The notes: generated by a model from the sequence alone, not told the origin. Positions 11,623 through 23,249 are shown, counted from the stretch's first letter. The stretch is 64,000 nt of DNA from Hanleya hanleyi (GCA_036873755.1 JAVTVY010006765.1:124001-188000); one strand, 5' to 3'. Translations and numbers: made by a program.

Positions 11623-11949
11623 ATGATTCCTTTATGGCGACAAAATTTTACAAAAAACGAGTAGGTCGACCCCCTGTTTTTTTCGCCATTTTAAATTGTC
11701 CTTTGGACAGGAAACACTTTAACATACATAAAAAGAAAATCGTTTCATACTTTTTCGCTGGGTTGCGGGTAGAATTTGACACTTTTTCATATATTTTATG
11801 GAGTTTTTCAGAAAAGTTGAAGAAGGGTTAAAGGTCAACCCAAACGGAATTTTTTTTGGTCTAAAAATCCTTAAAAATCATAGTTCATACTTCACTTTGT
11901 ATGAAAAAAATATTGAAAAAATTCTAATCTGATCAGAAACACACGTAAT

Positions 11950-12305
11950 ATGGGAGCAAAGTGGGCTTTTCCACACTTTCACAGCTGGGTTGATGACGTC
12001 ACGCAGGGAAGTTGCCTGAGAAAAACAGCGGATAACATGGAAAGCGAGTGCAGTCAGAGCTCCGGTTCAGATGTCGATTCGAGCGATATCAGCTGCTTAG
12101 ATGGAAATATTTTTCGCCAAGAAGATGAAATAGACATAGAGGAGGATGATGACGGGCAAATTAACAGTTGTTTGCAGACCAACGGCGGAATTCAGCCCTA
12201 TCAATTTGAGCCGTACGGCTCCGATTCTGACAGTGACAACCACTCTGACAACGTGGAACTCGACGACGACAGGATTCGGAGAGGTCGTTTGTTGAATACA
12301 GATTG
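11950..12305 (+). CDS. 5' exon resembling P2X7 ballast-domain (P2RX7 C-terminal-like) genes
   Basis: The ORF from ATG 11950 (an in-frame alternative ATG is at 12037) runs to a donor-like junction GATTG|GTATGC at 12305, phase 2. The peptide is acidic and Ser/Asp-rich, with IQPYQFEPYGSDSDSDN, then RRGRLLNTDW. In invertebrate proteins annotated 'P2X purinoceptor 7-like', an IQPYxFEP motif followed by an acidic stretch and NTDWCxCG leads into the Cys-rich zinc-binding ballast domain. Here the sequence stops at the W, where an intron would begin. The expected Cys-rich exon was not found inside the element, so the gene is truncated or its exon is lost. Assignment is from remembered motif patterns and needs a profile search. 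Confidence 0.45.
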
Positions 12306-13116
12306 GTATGCAACTTGACTGGAAACCTTATTATCGTCATCTATAAGACCAAATGTCCATATATTTCAAACTGTATTGAATGTAGAACGATTCTGTGATG
12401 TAAAGAACGAGCACATCTGTGTTGTTATTGTTGTTACTGACCGAGGCAGCCTTTTCGAAGGGATAAACTCCGGGATTCGGCAGTATGGACAGTAAACTGT
12501 TGATAACTGTACTGATATACGTCCGACTTGAATTTTGTTTGTTTTCCCATAATCCCCATGAAATACCAATTTCAGAATTATATAGTTTGATAAAAAAACT
12601 TTGGACATTCATGGCGAAAAGTAAGCCGTGGTGAGTGGATCGGCATTCACATTTGCTCAATTTTCGACAAATTACCTCAATTAAATTGAAATCGAATGAT
12701 ATTCCCACAATCTCAAATGTCAAGGGATTATGAAAGTATAATTATCACTTCTGTATCTACAGCCATTCACTCCAATTGGTGTTTTTTATTTATTTACTTA
12801 TCAAACGTATATATATTTATGAAAGATCATTTTATTATTATTATTAAATAGTATATAATTTAGATAATTTATTTGCGTGAAGTTTGTGCCAACATTTGGC
12901 TAAAAACGCATACATAGAATGAATAAAATTGAACATACAAATACAGACATTAAAGGTTATACCAAATGACTCTATACTACTTTGCATTAAAACATACCCA
13001 GTAGTGTTCCAAACAACAAATTAGTATTTTTTTCTTGAATAATGTCGTCGAAGTGGGTTCTAGGACACGAATAGCACACATGTGGGAGAAAAGGTATTGG
13101 AGCCATGACCCCTGGT

Positions 13117-13284
13117 GCATGATGTCACAACCTGATTACGATTGCGCCGTAAACGTCATAGTCTATGACGTCGGGCGTTGTTACGAAAGATTCACCCAAC
13201 TGTGGAAGTTCTAGCGTGATGTCGCTGACATTTTGACGTCACAACAGGCATTTGAGCGAGATCGTAATCAGGTTGTGACGTCAC
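13117..13284. mobile_element. 168-bp inverted-repeat MITE nested in the TTAA transposon
   Basis: Ends read GATGTCACAACCTGATTACGAT and its complement ATCGTAATCAGGTTGTGACGTC. The inside contains further CATAGTCTATGACGTC palindromes. There is no coding potential. Confidence 0.6.
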
Positions 13285-13615
13285 AGGTCAAGCGGTCACA
13301 GCTTTCGCCGTTTTGGAAGGGACGTGAAATTGTCGCACTTTACTGCTGCTATTTCCAACCTTGGGCAGTTTGAAAACATACAAAAATGTGAAACAAGTCT
13401 ATATAATCACCTCTACAACAATTTAGCACAAAAAAGTAGCAGATTTTGAGACTATTTTGTATAACCTTTAAGACACATTGGAACAAATGGTTAAACGTGT
13501 ATATATGAAATAGAGACTCATCCAGTCTAACCTGTAGGTGCTCAAGCAACAAATGCCACGCGAGAGCGAGCAGGGCATGTACAGCCGTCCCCCTGCCCGA
13601 GGCCTCGCTTGCAGG

Positions 13616-13961
13616 CTAGGTTCGTTCAGCCGATGTCCGTGATAGATTCTCCTTGTCCGATTTCTTTGCCGTCACATTCTGATTGTTCTTACGTTTGATA
13701 GTTGGAATAGCTGTTCTCTTTAGTTTTGGTTTGTACCCGAATTCAACTGCTACGCTGTAGATGTCCTCGAATGATGTCTTTCTGTCAAAATGTGCCGAGC
13801 AAATTATACGAGTACTGGCTCGGGCCCTCTTTCCACACTCTCGTGTTGCGTACAAATTTCGTCCAATTTGCAGCGATTTTCTCGTCTTTGGGCCACAAAT
13901 GAATACTAACACCGTCATCTGTAGTAAAACTGCAACCTCCCACTACACAACGTCGCGGCAT
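13616..13961 (-). pseudogene. THAP-type zinc finger fragment with one frameshift
   Basis: On the minus strand from ATG 13961 the peptide starts MPRRCVVGGC (C-x4-C), then HLWPKDEKIAANWTKFVRN and a W. In the next frame it continues ICSAHF (C-x2-H-F) and FEDIY. This is the C2CH spacing and the W/P/F signature of THAP DNA-binding domains. A single extra base near 13810 breaks the frame. A basic tail (KPKLKRTAIPTIKRKN) follows. THAP domains are found in host regulators and in P-element- and Kolobok-type transposases; location inside a TTAA/TIR element favours the latter. Nothing downstream resembles a catalytic domain. Confidence 0.65.
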
Positions 13962-14400
13962 ATTTAAAAAATGATGCCCCGATACTCCGAAAATCTCCAG
14001 AAATCAGCAGCTACATACGACTGTGGTATACGGCTTTAACATAGAGAATACAAGACGGCTTCCCTCCGTGACGTCACAGCTGGAATTGACAGGAGAGCGA
14101 TTTTCACCTTTCAAACGGCAATATCTCGCCAACCAGACTGCACAAAATTATGAAAAAAATATCATTATTTTCAGAATCGAAAGGACTATTTTTTTATATT
14201 TTTGACCTCAGAGCGTTTGGGTTGACCTTTAAGGAGGATTGCACGTCTTTCGTTTTCAATTTCAATAGCTCACAAGTCTCCTGAATGTTAAAGATTTTAC
14301 ATCTATTTATGGCCGAAGATCCGAACCCATGCCTGTTTTTAGCCGCACATCATTTAGGTGTGGAATGCACCCCTAGGTTTTGTCAGCTTCCAGAGCTTTC

Positions 14401-14665
14401 ATTTCCGATATCGGGAATTCGGTGACAATTTCCGATATGGGAAATTCTATTTCCGATATCGGAAATTGAATTTCCGATATCGGAAATTGAATTCCCGATA
14501 TGGGAAATTCTATTTCCGATATCGAAAATTGTCACTGAATTTCCGATATCGGAAATTCTAATTCCCGTTATCGGAAATTCTATTTCCGATGTCGGGAATT
14601 GCAATTTCCGATATCGGAAATTAGAATTTCCGATATCGGGAATTGAATTCCCGATATCGGAAATT
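14401..14665. repeat. Palindrome array C: 12 units
   Basis: Twelve units of the AATTTCCGATATCGGAAATT motif, orthologous by position to array B but with three additional units. The additions have the same consensus, so the array appears to gain or lose whole palindromes. Confidence 0.9.
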
Positions 14666-15152
14666 CGGAATAAAAAGCACTTTGGCTTGCCATATAGTTA
14701 GTGTAACTCCAAATTGTTTTTCACATATTTTTCGTTCTGCATTACGAAAGCATGGCGAAGTAAGAACAGAAATAATGTTCAAGTCAGACTTCTATAGGCT
14801 AACTGGCCTATTGGCCATTGGTCAGTTGACCTTATATGCGAACTGACATATAAACGTGAGTTACTGGGACCTCTGTGTTATTGCAATTAGGCCAGATTTT
14901 TTTTTTCTCTTGGTTTACGGATCCGCCGACCCAAAAAAACGGGTTTTGTGAAAAAAAATATAATTTCCAAATGGTCTTTTTTTTTTCTCCGCCGACTCGT
15001 CAATGAAAAAAACAAAAATCCGGAAAACCCTGTTGCAAAATTCTGTGATGAACTGGAACAGCTCTCCGCGAGGGAAGACAACTCTTCCGCCACGTGGCGG
15101 CGCTATCTTAAATATTCCCCGCAAAGTGTTGTAATCGCCATTCTGTGCACAA

Positions 15153-15473
15153 ATGTATAGCTTTCTGGGCATTGACCCAATGGCTGGAGAGTGCCTTATG
15201 GCGGGCGCTAATGGAATTTTCCTGCATTTGTCGATAGACAACGGGAGTGACACTTTTCATCGGTTTATCAGAGCCAGTTCAGATAAAACGATCTGAAATA
15301 TCATAGCCGAACACTGCGACAGTTTGATGGTAACGGAGATCAGGACGTCTCAAGCTGCCAATTTCGGAGACGGAAGCGCACATGACATTCTTGCGAAGAT
15401 TCTGCAGTCGTTTGGCACGCGATATGTGTTTGTGCGAGCCCACAAGGAGACTGAGAAACTATATATAATACCG
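15153..15473 (+). pseudogene. Captured 5' coding exon, copy 2
   Basis: Same as the exon at 11024-11344, including the in-frame TGA at codon 48 and the GTACGT donor-like end. The stop therefore predates the tandem duplication. In this copy the sequence continues past the donor into unique DNA (15474-15880). Confidence 0.4.
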
Positions 15474-15485
15474 GTACGTCCACGC

Positions 15486-15880
15486 ACGGCAACACAAATA
15501 TAAATGTCTTCGATATTCTTATGAGTGCACAGAAGCGATACGATCGTCTCCCGAAGTCAAGATTTGTATAGATCAAAAACTTATCATTATGTTATCAAAA
15601 CGGTCAAATATTCGAATAGTATATATTTTGCCTCAATTGAATTTTCAATGATAAACCGGTAGACTAAAAGTTTTCTACTCGAATTTTTCGAAACATGTTC
15701 AATCATCACCAGTAATATGTGATATGAATTTCATTAGACAAGACATTTTCAAAGTTGCATATACAAATTTATACAAGGCTAGTTCAGTTTTATGATGTTT
15801 AACCTCAACCCTCGGGCATAGGGATATTGTCTTTGTTAAGTACGTCTGTCCACCTTTCTAATATTAACCTGTCCGGTCTG
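15486..15880. other. AT-rich spacer, nothing recognised
   Basis: Unique-looking AT-rich sequence after the duplicated block. No ORF, RNA gene or repeat is supported. It ends at the 9-bp target duplication of the foldback element. Confidence 0.5.
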
Positions 15881-15889
15881 GCCTAGCCT

Positions 15890-16758
15890 TAGTTCAACAA
15901 GCTGAACCCTGCTGACATTTAATTTTGTGATATTGACAATGCAGGGTTCAGCCGTTGAACCGAAATTTCCTATCGCAAAATTTTCGCCTCCCGACCTGGG
16001 TAACAGCGGGTGGATTTGCGCTCATAAAAAAGCAATAATACCTACCGCTTTGTGCTCGTTTGGATAGAATACGTATTTGCCTACTTCCCATGCCATTTAT
16101 TTTCTCTGTCCAGCTCCTTTCATTTCCATAAACGACAAAAGAAAAAAATATTATTGCGGACGATCTTCCAAACACGAAATCTGCCGCCATTTTCGAACAC
16201 TGTCACATGAGGTTATTCTAAATTCAGGATTACAAGAGTCGGAAAAACTGAATCCGCTCAGCCGACCCAGTCGCTTAGGGAGATGAAAAATCCCATGAAT
16301 TACCTTTCTCAGTATGTGCCTTCCATTATGCTTGATATCGATAGTTACAATTTTACATTTAAATGCAGATAATGTGACAGCCTTATGAATGAGCCGTTTC
16401 CGACCTTCCTGTATACAATCCCGAATTTACAAATTAGTCTCGTGCCACCATTTCAAAATGGCGGCGGATTTCGTTTTTGGAAGATCGTCCGCGATGATAT
16501 TTTTTTCTTTTGCCGTTTATGGAAATGAAAGAAGCTAGACAGAGAAAATAAATGGCCAGGCAAGTAGGCAAATACGTATTCTATCCAAACGAGCACAAAG
16601 CGGTAGGTATTATTGCTTTTTTATGAGCGCAAATCCACCCGCTGTTACCCAGGTCGGGAGGCGAAAATTTTGCGATAGGAAATTTCGGTTCAACGGCTGA
16701 ACCCTGCATTGTCAATATCACAAAATTAAATGTCAGCAGGGTTCAGCTTGTTGAACTA
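15890..16758. mobile_element. Foldback DNA element with 9-bp TSD (869 bp)
   Basis: Left arm 15890-16198 and right arm 16450-16758 are inverted repeats of about 310 bp, beginning TAGTTCAACAAGC and ending GCTTGTTGAACTA. Both sides carry the 9-bp direct repeat GCCTAGCCT (15881-15889 and 16759-16767). Long TIRs with a 9-bp duplication are typical of Mutator-like elements, so a nonautonomous MULE is the best guess. The ORFs in the arms are shadows. Confidence 0.8.
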
Positions 16759-16767
16759 GCCTAGCCT

Positions 16768-17275
16768 ATGACGGGTTTAACTAAACTGTTCTTGGTGTTA
16801 TGTCACAATTTTTCAATGCAGGGATATTGTCATGGTCATTTACGTCCGTTGACCTGTCTTGATGGTCTGTGCCTATGGCAGGTGTTCAAAAAAATCTATT
16901 GAATGGCGTCCAACCTTTCAACCCTTCTTTATCACATGGATACTGTCATCACCATTGTAACGTTCACGAATAAAATAAGAGAAAGATTCCGTTCAACAAT
17001 TCACTTTCCATCTCGTTTTCTTGTTTTATGGGTTAACAATGCAAGCTTTAATCACTGATCAGACATTCAGCAGGCAGCTGTCTTGCATACTAGATACCGG
17101 CCATGATTTTACTTTAACATTTAAAAATCTAATTTTGTTGTGCTAATTTTTTTTTATGGAGATTTTTTTTTTTTTTTTTTTTCCGACCGACCGACCCAAA
17201 TTTTTAGGGCCTTCAATCCGTAAACCAAGAAATAAAAAAAAAGTGGCCTTACGTACATTATTCTTTCGTGTTGTT
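16768..17275. other. Intergenic sequence with a repeat fragment
   Basis: Mostly unrecognised. At 17150-17230 a poly-T run followed by CCGACCGACCGACCC and 'ccgtaaaccaag' resembles, in inverted order, the segment near 10770-10805. Confidence 0.4.
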
Positions 17276-17420
17276 GTTTGCAGTATATTTCCCATCACTC
17301 GCAACTGTTGTATATCTATGAACAGGATAACTAGAAAAATACGCCAGCTTGCAATCATGGAAGTATAAAAATAAGATATATATCCCAGTTTGTCCTTCCT
17401 TTACCCTGACCCGTTCAACT
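17276..17420 (+). repeat. Solo terminus of the giant-palindrome family
   Basis: It matches 21675-21838 in direct orientation ('ttcccatcactcgcaactgttg', 'gccagcttg', 'gatatatatcccagtttgtcc'). It ends immediately before the left end of the palindrome at 17429, so two copies of the terminus lie head to tail. Confidence 0.55.
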
Positions 17421-17428
17421 GGTCAGAG

Positions 17429-20400
17429 CAAAGGACTAACTGGGATATTAAATCCAAGTTTGGATATTGAAATATATCCTAGATGAGATATTTTGACCGA
17501 TTTTAATACTAAACGGCAATGGCGAATTTCGGCATCTAAAGTACAAAAACGAGATAGAATTTACTTCACAAAACTGCCAATGCGACTGTATAATTTTGCT
17601 GACTTTTTCTCGCTGAAGTTATTCTCTCTGATATTGAAATTACGTGCATTATTTTTTTGTGTTGTTGCTGCAGTATACATAGCTTGCCAATGTTTACAAT
17701 CGGGCCCAACTTCCGGAGTTGCGCGCACAGAATTCCGGGCAGAAAACTCTTCGAATAAAGGGAGACAACTCGATTAACCTGCAAATTAACAGGCAATGGC
17801 CTAAGACGGCTCACATTTCTAGTCGTGATTTAGCGTCATCTATCGTAAGAAATTTATTTCCGCGATACATTAGTCAAAAAACGTATAGCATGCATTGTTT
17901 ATAAAAAGTATTTTTATGACAAATTCTCAGTAAATTGACATTATAGCAATCTTCAAACCTGGGCAAACAGGGCAGTAGGCACGGCCTACATTCCGCGAAA
18001 ATATGACGGGGGATACGCCAGAGATGGTAACCAACACTTGATAACTCTGCCTGTATCTCTTCGATATTTTATTCTGTTTAGTTATTTTTAAACCTGTACA
18101 AATACCCGTTTCAAAAATATATCTTTTACTACACATTTCTTTCACCTCACGACGAGAAGTTTGCCGTAAAAGATGCATGCTGTCGATTCGACGAGAATTT
18201 TTTTTGCGATACACCGACACAAAACGTTTAATAACTTTCATTGAAAATGCATCCAAAAAATACAAATCTAAATAAATAGTTTTCATTTCGAGTATTATAG
18301 GATCATGAAAATATAAACGTTTATGTATATTCTTCGTTCTTCTTGTAATGTATGCAAGAAAAGTTAGCTTGTATTCGCCGCGAATTTTCCGCGATATACC
18401 GACACCAGGTTTCAATACCGGTAACTTACTATGAAAACGCATCCATGAAATAAAAATCTAACTGCCTATTTTTCATCTCGAGTATTATAGGATCATGAAA
18501 ATATAAATATTTTTGCTGTATCTATAGCTGTTTTCTTGTAATAATTATCGAAAAAGATGGTGTCAATTCGCCAAGAATTTTCCGCGATACCGACACTTGG
18601 TATTGATAACTTTACTTGAAAAGGCTTCCGTAAAATAAGAATCTAAATGCATAAATTTCTGTCTAGTATTATAGGATCATGAAATAAAATATCATTTTTG
18701 TTTCTTTAGCAGCTTCATTGTAATATTAATGGGAAAAGATGGTGCCGATTTGACACGAATTTTTCGCGATATTCCCGACAGTATACGTTTTGATAACTTT
18801 CCTTTGCAAACGCATCGATAGAAAGAAAACCTAAATACATATTTTCATCTCAGTATTATAGGATCATGAAAATATGAATGCCATGAATTATTTTCATAAA
18901 TAATATCATTATGTTCAGCTATTTCTTGCGATGTTTACTTGTACACGCGTGTAACACGATTTGTCGAGATTTTTAACGAAATTCGCCAGGACAGGCTTCC
19001 ATGTAAAAAGCTTAGGTTGGGACCATATATATATCCGGAGGCTAAAATGACCCGTAAGACCTTGATTCAAAACGATATTTGATGTATGTCACAGCTTTTA
19101 AAAAGTGGCATTGCAACACTAGATTGCTTTTGATCAAAGTGGCAAATGAACAGAAAATGACAATTTGGTCAGAACGTATACGAAAGTATTGTTTTGTAAA
19201 AACAATGGTACCTTACCATAGTACAAATTTTATTTCTAAATATATAGTCGCATTACCTTAACCCCATAAAGAAGATAAGGTATCTTGTAATAATGAAGTT
19301 CAAATTCAAACTTAGTTCCATAGGACATGAAATATGAAAATTAAAATACCCGGTAGCTTAAAACGTATCGGTATATGCCGTACTGAAAGCCTCAGTTTAT
19401 CCACTGCTAAAATGTTCATTTGCTTATTATTTGTCATGAAAATATTATTATATACAAAAACGAATTTAAGCTTTGTGACAAATGAATCGTATCCATAAAT
19501 TTCGTTTCAATATATGGCGCTAAACCACGACTATAAATGATAACGGTTTGGGACGACTGCCTATAAATCTGCATGTTAATCGAGTTGTCTCCCTTCAAAA
19601 TTTCAATGTTTTGCCCCGAAGCTGATGCGCGCAGTCTGTTTACAATCAGCGATGACGTCACAGGAATTTCGTCTATAGACGAAAATCCTGTGACGTCATC
19701 GCTGATTGTAAACAGACTGCGCGCATCAGCTCTGTGGCAAAACATTGAAAGTTTCAAGGGAGACAACTCGATTAACATGCAGATTTATAGGCAGTCGTCC
19801 CAAACCGTTATCATTTATAGTCGTGGTTTAGCGCCATATATTGAAACGAAATTTATGGATACGATTCATTTGTCACAAAGCTTAAATTCGTTTTTGTATA
19901 TAATAATATTTTCATGACAAATAATAAGCAAATGAACATTTTAGCAGTGAATAAACTGAGGCTTTCAGTACGGCATATACCGATACGTTTTAAGCTACCG
20001 GGTATTTTAATTTTCATATTTCATGTCCTACGGAACTAAGTTTGAATTTGAACTTCATTATTACAAGATACCTTATCTTCTTTATGGGGCTAAGGTAATG
20101 CGACTATATATTTAGAAATAAAATTTGTACTAATGGTAAGGTACCATTGTTTTTACAAAACAATACTTTCGTATCCGTTCTGACCAAATTGTCATTTTCT
20201 GTTCATTTGCCACTTTGATCAAAAGCAATCTAGTGTTGCAATGCCACTTTTTATAAGCTGTGACATACATCAAATATCGTTTTGAATCAAGGTCTTAGGT
20301 GTCATTTTAGCCTCCGGATATATATATGGTCCCAACCTAAACTTTTTATATGGAAGCCTGTCCTGGCGAATTTCGTTAAAAATCTCGACAAATCGTGTTA

Positions 20401-21825
20401 CGCGTGTACAAGTAAACATCGCAAGAAATAGCTGAAAATAATGATATTATTTATGAAAATAATTCATGGCATTCATATTTTCATGATCCTATAATACTGA
20501 GATGAAAATATGTATTTAGGTTTTCTTTCTATGGATGCGTTTGCAAAGGAAAGTTATCAAAACCTATACTGTCGGGAATATCGCGAAAAATTCGTGTCAA
20601 ATCGGCACCATCTTTTCCCATTAATATTACAAGGAAACTGCTAAAGAAACAGAAATGATATTTTATTTCATGATCCTATAATACTAGACAAGAAATTTAT
20701 GCATTTAGATTTTTATTTTACGGAAGCCTTTTCAAGTAAAGTTATCAATACCAAGTGTCGGTATCGCGGAAAAATTCTTGGCGAATTGACACCATCTTTT
20801 TCGATAATTATTACAAGAAAACAGCTATAGATACAGCAAAAATATTTATATTTTCATGATCCTATAATACTCGAGATGAAAAATAGGCAGTTAGATTTTT
20901 ATTTCATGGATGCGTTTTCATAGTAAGTTAACGGTATTGAAACCTGGTGTCGGTATATCGCGGAAAATTCGCGGCGAATACAAACTAACTTTTCTTGCAT
21001 ACATTACAAGAAGAACGAAGAATATACATTAACGTTTATATTTTCATGATCCTATAATACTCGAAATGAAAACTATTTATTTAGATTTGTATTTTTTGGG
21101 TGCATTTTCAATGAAAGTTATTAAAACGTTTTGTGTCGGTGTATCGCAAAAAAAATTCCCGTCGAATCGACACCATGCATCTTTTACGGCAAACTTCTCG
21201 TCGTGAGGTGAAAGAAATGTGTAGCAAAAGATATATTTTTGAAATGGGTATCTGTACAGGTTTAAAAATAACTAAACAGAATAAAATATCGAAGAGATAC
21301 AGGCAGAGTTATCAAGTGTTGGTTACCATCTCCGACGTATCCCCCGTCATATTTTCGCGGAATGTAGGCCGTGTCCACTGCCCTGTTTGCCCAGGTTTGA
21401 AGATTGCTATAATGTCAATTTACTGAGAATTTGTCATAAAAATATTTTTTATAAACAATGCATGATATACGTTTTTTGACCAATGTATCGCGGAAATAAA
21501 TTTCCTACGATAGATGACGCTAAATCACGACTATAAATGTGAGCCGTCTTAGGCCATTGCCTGTTAATTTGCAGGTTAATCGAGTTGTCTCCCTTCATTC
21601 GAAGAGTTTTCTGCCACATAGTGTGTGCGCGCAACTCCGGAAGTTGGACCCGATTGTAAACATTGGCAAGCTATGTATACTTCCCATCAATCACCACTGT
21701 TGCACGTTTTTAAACAAACAAAATAACTAGGAGAATATGCCAGCTTGAAAATATGAAAGTATAAAAAAATATCCAAAGTGGGATATTTTATCCCAATTGG
21801 GATATATATCCCAGTTAGTCCTTTT
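17429..21825. mobile_element. Giant near-perfect palindrome (~4.4 kb), centre 19675
   Basis: The two halves are reverse complements around GTCTATAGAC (19671-19680). Ends are AAAGGACTAACTGGGATAT and its complement at 21811-21824. The sequences at 17700-17880 and 21480-21700, 17930-18440 and 20930-21430, and 19080-19260 and 20100-20280 all mirror each other with only scattered differences. Each arm has four ~185-bp tandem units marked by 'agtattataggatcatgaaaata' (18291, 18481, 18667 and 18855 in the left arm). ORFs of 60-171 codons appear in mirrored pairs and have no recognisable domain. This looks like a foldback element or an inverted duplication with no spacer. Confidence 0.85.
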
Positions 21826-21838
21826 CCCTGATCTGTTC

Positions 21839-22307
21839 AATCAGCTCTCGATTTTTGGAAAAAACATCGTTGTTGTTGTTGTTCAGTTGCATTTTGTCTC
21901 GAACGCCTGTACAACATTCACAAATTAACCAGCAGCTTGTTGAAATAATAATAAGGCAACTAACACTTGCTCCCTGCATCGATCTGGCTGTAGACAAACT
22001 TGCATGCACATATACCACACTTATTTCGCCATCCTCGTTCTCGATGATAAATGTCAAAATCTATGCACGTGTCAAGTCGACAGAAAAAGTTTGCCCGCCT
22101 TTTTCTACATTCGGATATTTCCGCTATCCACCGAATTTTCCCGAGCATATGGTCTGTTGTGGTTGGTCAGAGTTTTTCAGTGTCGGCAGTTTAAGTGCAC
22201 CTAATTTGATGACGTTCTATAGCAACACCACAACAACTGTGTGAGAGAGGGCCTGTCAAAACTTATGGCACGGCAATAATTCAAGAAAAAACGAAGAATT
22301 TGTCGTA
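21839..22307. other. Upstream flank of ARMC3, no gene called
   Basis: Overlapping ORFs exist on both strands (129 codons + at 21855; 80 codons - at 22057), but neither shows a known domain. A minus-strand exon, such as a divergent gene, cannot be excluded. An X-box-like site lies at 22214. Confidence 0.35.
22214..22226. promoter_or_regulatory. Imperfect X-box-like (RFX) site
   Basis: GTTCTATAGCAAC fits the X-box pattern (RYYNYY, 1-3 spacer, RRNRAC) except for one position in the left half. RFX factors drive cilia genes, and ARMC3 is a ciliary/sperm gene in vertebrates. It lies about 1.5 kb from the start codon, so a role is speculative. Confidence 0.2.
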
Positions 22308-22727
22308 AGTTTACATCACAAAGTTTGATGTCTTGTTCCTAAAACAATATTGTTTGTATCGCGAGGTCACATTTATCGACACCTGCCCCAGGTTGGCCCC
22401 CAATTGCCATTTGTCGGCTTCAACCAACCTGTCCTCGTGGTCCCGCTTCCGTGTTTGTGTTCGGCAGTTTGGCTGGCTTTTGTTTGTTCGGATAAATTGG
22501 TTTGTTTGGGTACGTTATTTCGTGAAATGTTGTGTGACGTTTCCTACTCCCTTCCAGTATTCTTTAAGACACACTGTTTTTCGTGAACTGTCATTCTTAT
22601 GTTCGACGGGGCGTGTTCGACTGCTAATTGGGGAAGTCCTTAATGGACTTCCAAATTGTTGATTAAATTTTTAAACCATACACGTGCAGTTTCCTTGATT
22701 ATGCTTTCAGTAAAGCTTGGCGGGGGG
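22308..22727 (+). repeat. Upstream copy of duplicated ARMC3 promoter/5' region
   Basis: 420 bp, offset by exactly 951 bases from 23259-23678. A C/T difference (CGGCAG versus TGGCAG) was the only mismatch noticed by eye. It begins AGTTTACATCAC and ends in a G run. The matching 109-codon ORFs inside reflect the duplication, not a gene. Confidence 0.9.
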
Positions 22728-23249
22728 TAGCTCCGGTGTAGCCTTGTTCCATACTACGTGAGAACAACGCTACGGCTGCAAGCCAGTCACCAGATCGAGT
22801 TGTTGGGAAATTGCCGTACGGGCAATATTTGCCAGACTAATTGACCATAACCAATAAAATAATTCGATTCTATGTCCACTTACCTTTCATAAAAATCCTT
22901 GTTTATGAGTGACCGTCCGTTTTTAGCTTGGCAAGAGATCGAAACTCGGACGAGGGGGTTATACTGTCCATGTAAAACTTATCGATGTAAAGATGGCGGC
23001 GATGTGGACAGTTTTACCCCCCCTCGTCCGAGTTTCGATCTCTTGCCAAGCTAAAAACGGACGGTCACTCATAAACAAGGATTTTTATGAAAGGTAAGTG
23101 GACATAGAATCGAATTATTTTATTGGTTATGGTCAATTGGTCTGGCAAATATTGCCCGTACGGCAATTTCCCAACAACTCGATCTGGTGACTGGCTTGCA
23201 GCCGTAGCGTTGTTCTCACGTAGTATGGAACAAGGCTACACCGGAGCTA
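22728..23249. mobile_element. Foldback DNA element with 9-bp TSD (522 bp) between promoter copies
   Basis: Arms of about 240 bp begin TAGCTCCGGTGTAG and end CTACACCGGAGCTA, around a short spacer (22980-23005). The 9-bp GGCGGGGGG flanks both sides (22719-22727 and 23250-23258). TSD length and arm structure match the element at 15890, though the sequences differ. No ORF. It sits exactly at the junction of the tandem promoter duplication. Confidence 0.85.

Larger units (their letters stand above)
11832..14228. mobile_element. TTAA-flanked TIR transposon, Kolobok-like (2397 bp)
   Basis: Ends are AGGTCAACCCAAACG and CGTTTGGGTTGACCT, perfect 15-bp inverted repeats, flanked by TTAA at 11828-11831 and 14229-14232. 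The paralogous block at 10141-10180 reads GGGTTAAGGAGG with a single TTAA, an empty site. A TTAA target duplication plus a THAP-type zinc finger inside fits the Kolobok superfamily; piggyBac shares the TTAA site but has different ends. It carries a + strand exon (11950-12305), a broken THAP reading frame on the minus strand, and a nested 168-bp inverted repeat. Several TGACGTCA sites occur. No intact transposase catalytic core was found. Confidence 0.75.

Noticed and set aside
11832..14228. piggyBac assignment for the TTAA element
   Set aside because: TTAA fits, but the termini are AGGTCAACCC rather than CCC(T/A)-type ends and a THAP finger is present, favouring Kolobok.
17927..18442. 171-codon minus-strand ORF in the giant palindrome
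   Set aside because: It spans ~185-bp noncoding tandem units and its mirror copy is interrupted; no recognisable domain.
22333..22662. 109-codon ORF conserved in two copies
   Set aside because: Conservation comes from the recent tandem duplication, not from selection; no domain, and it overlaps the probable promoter.
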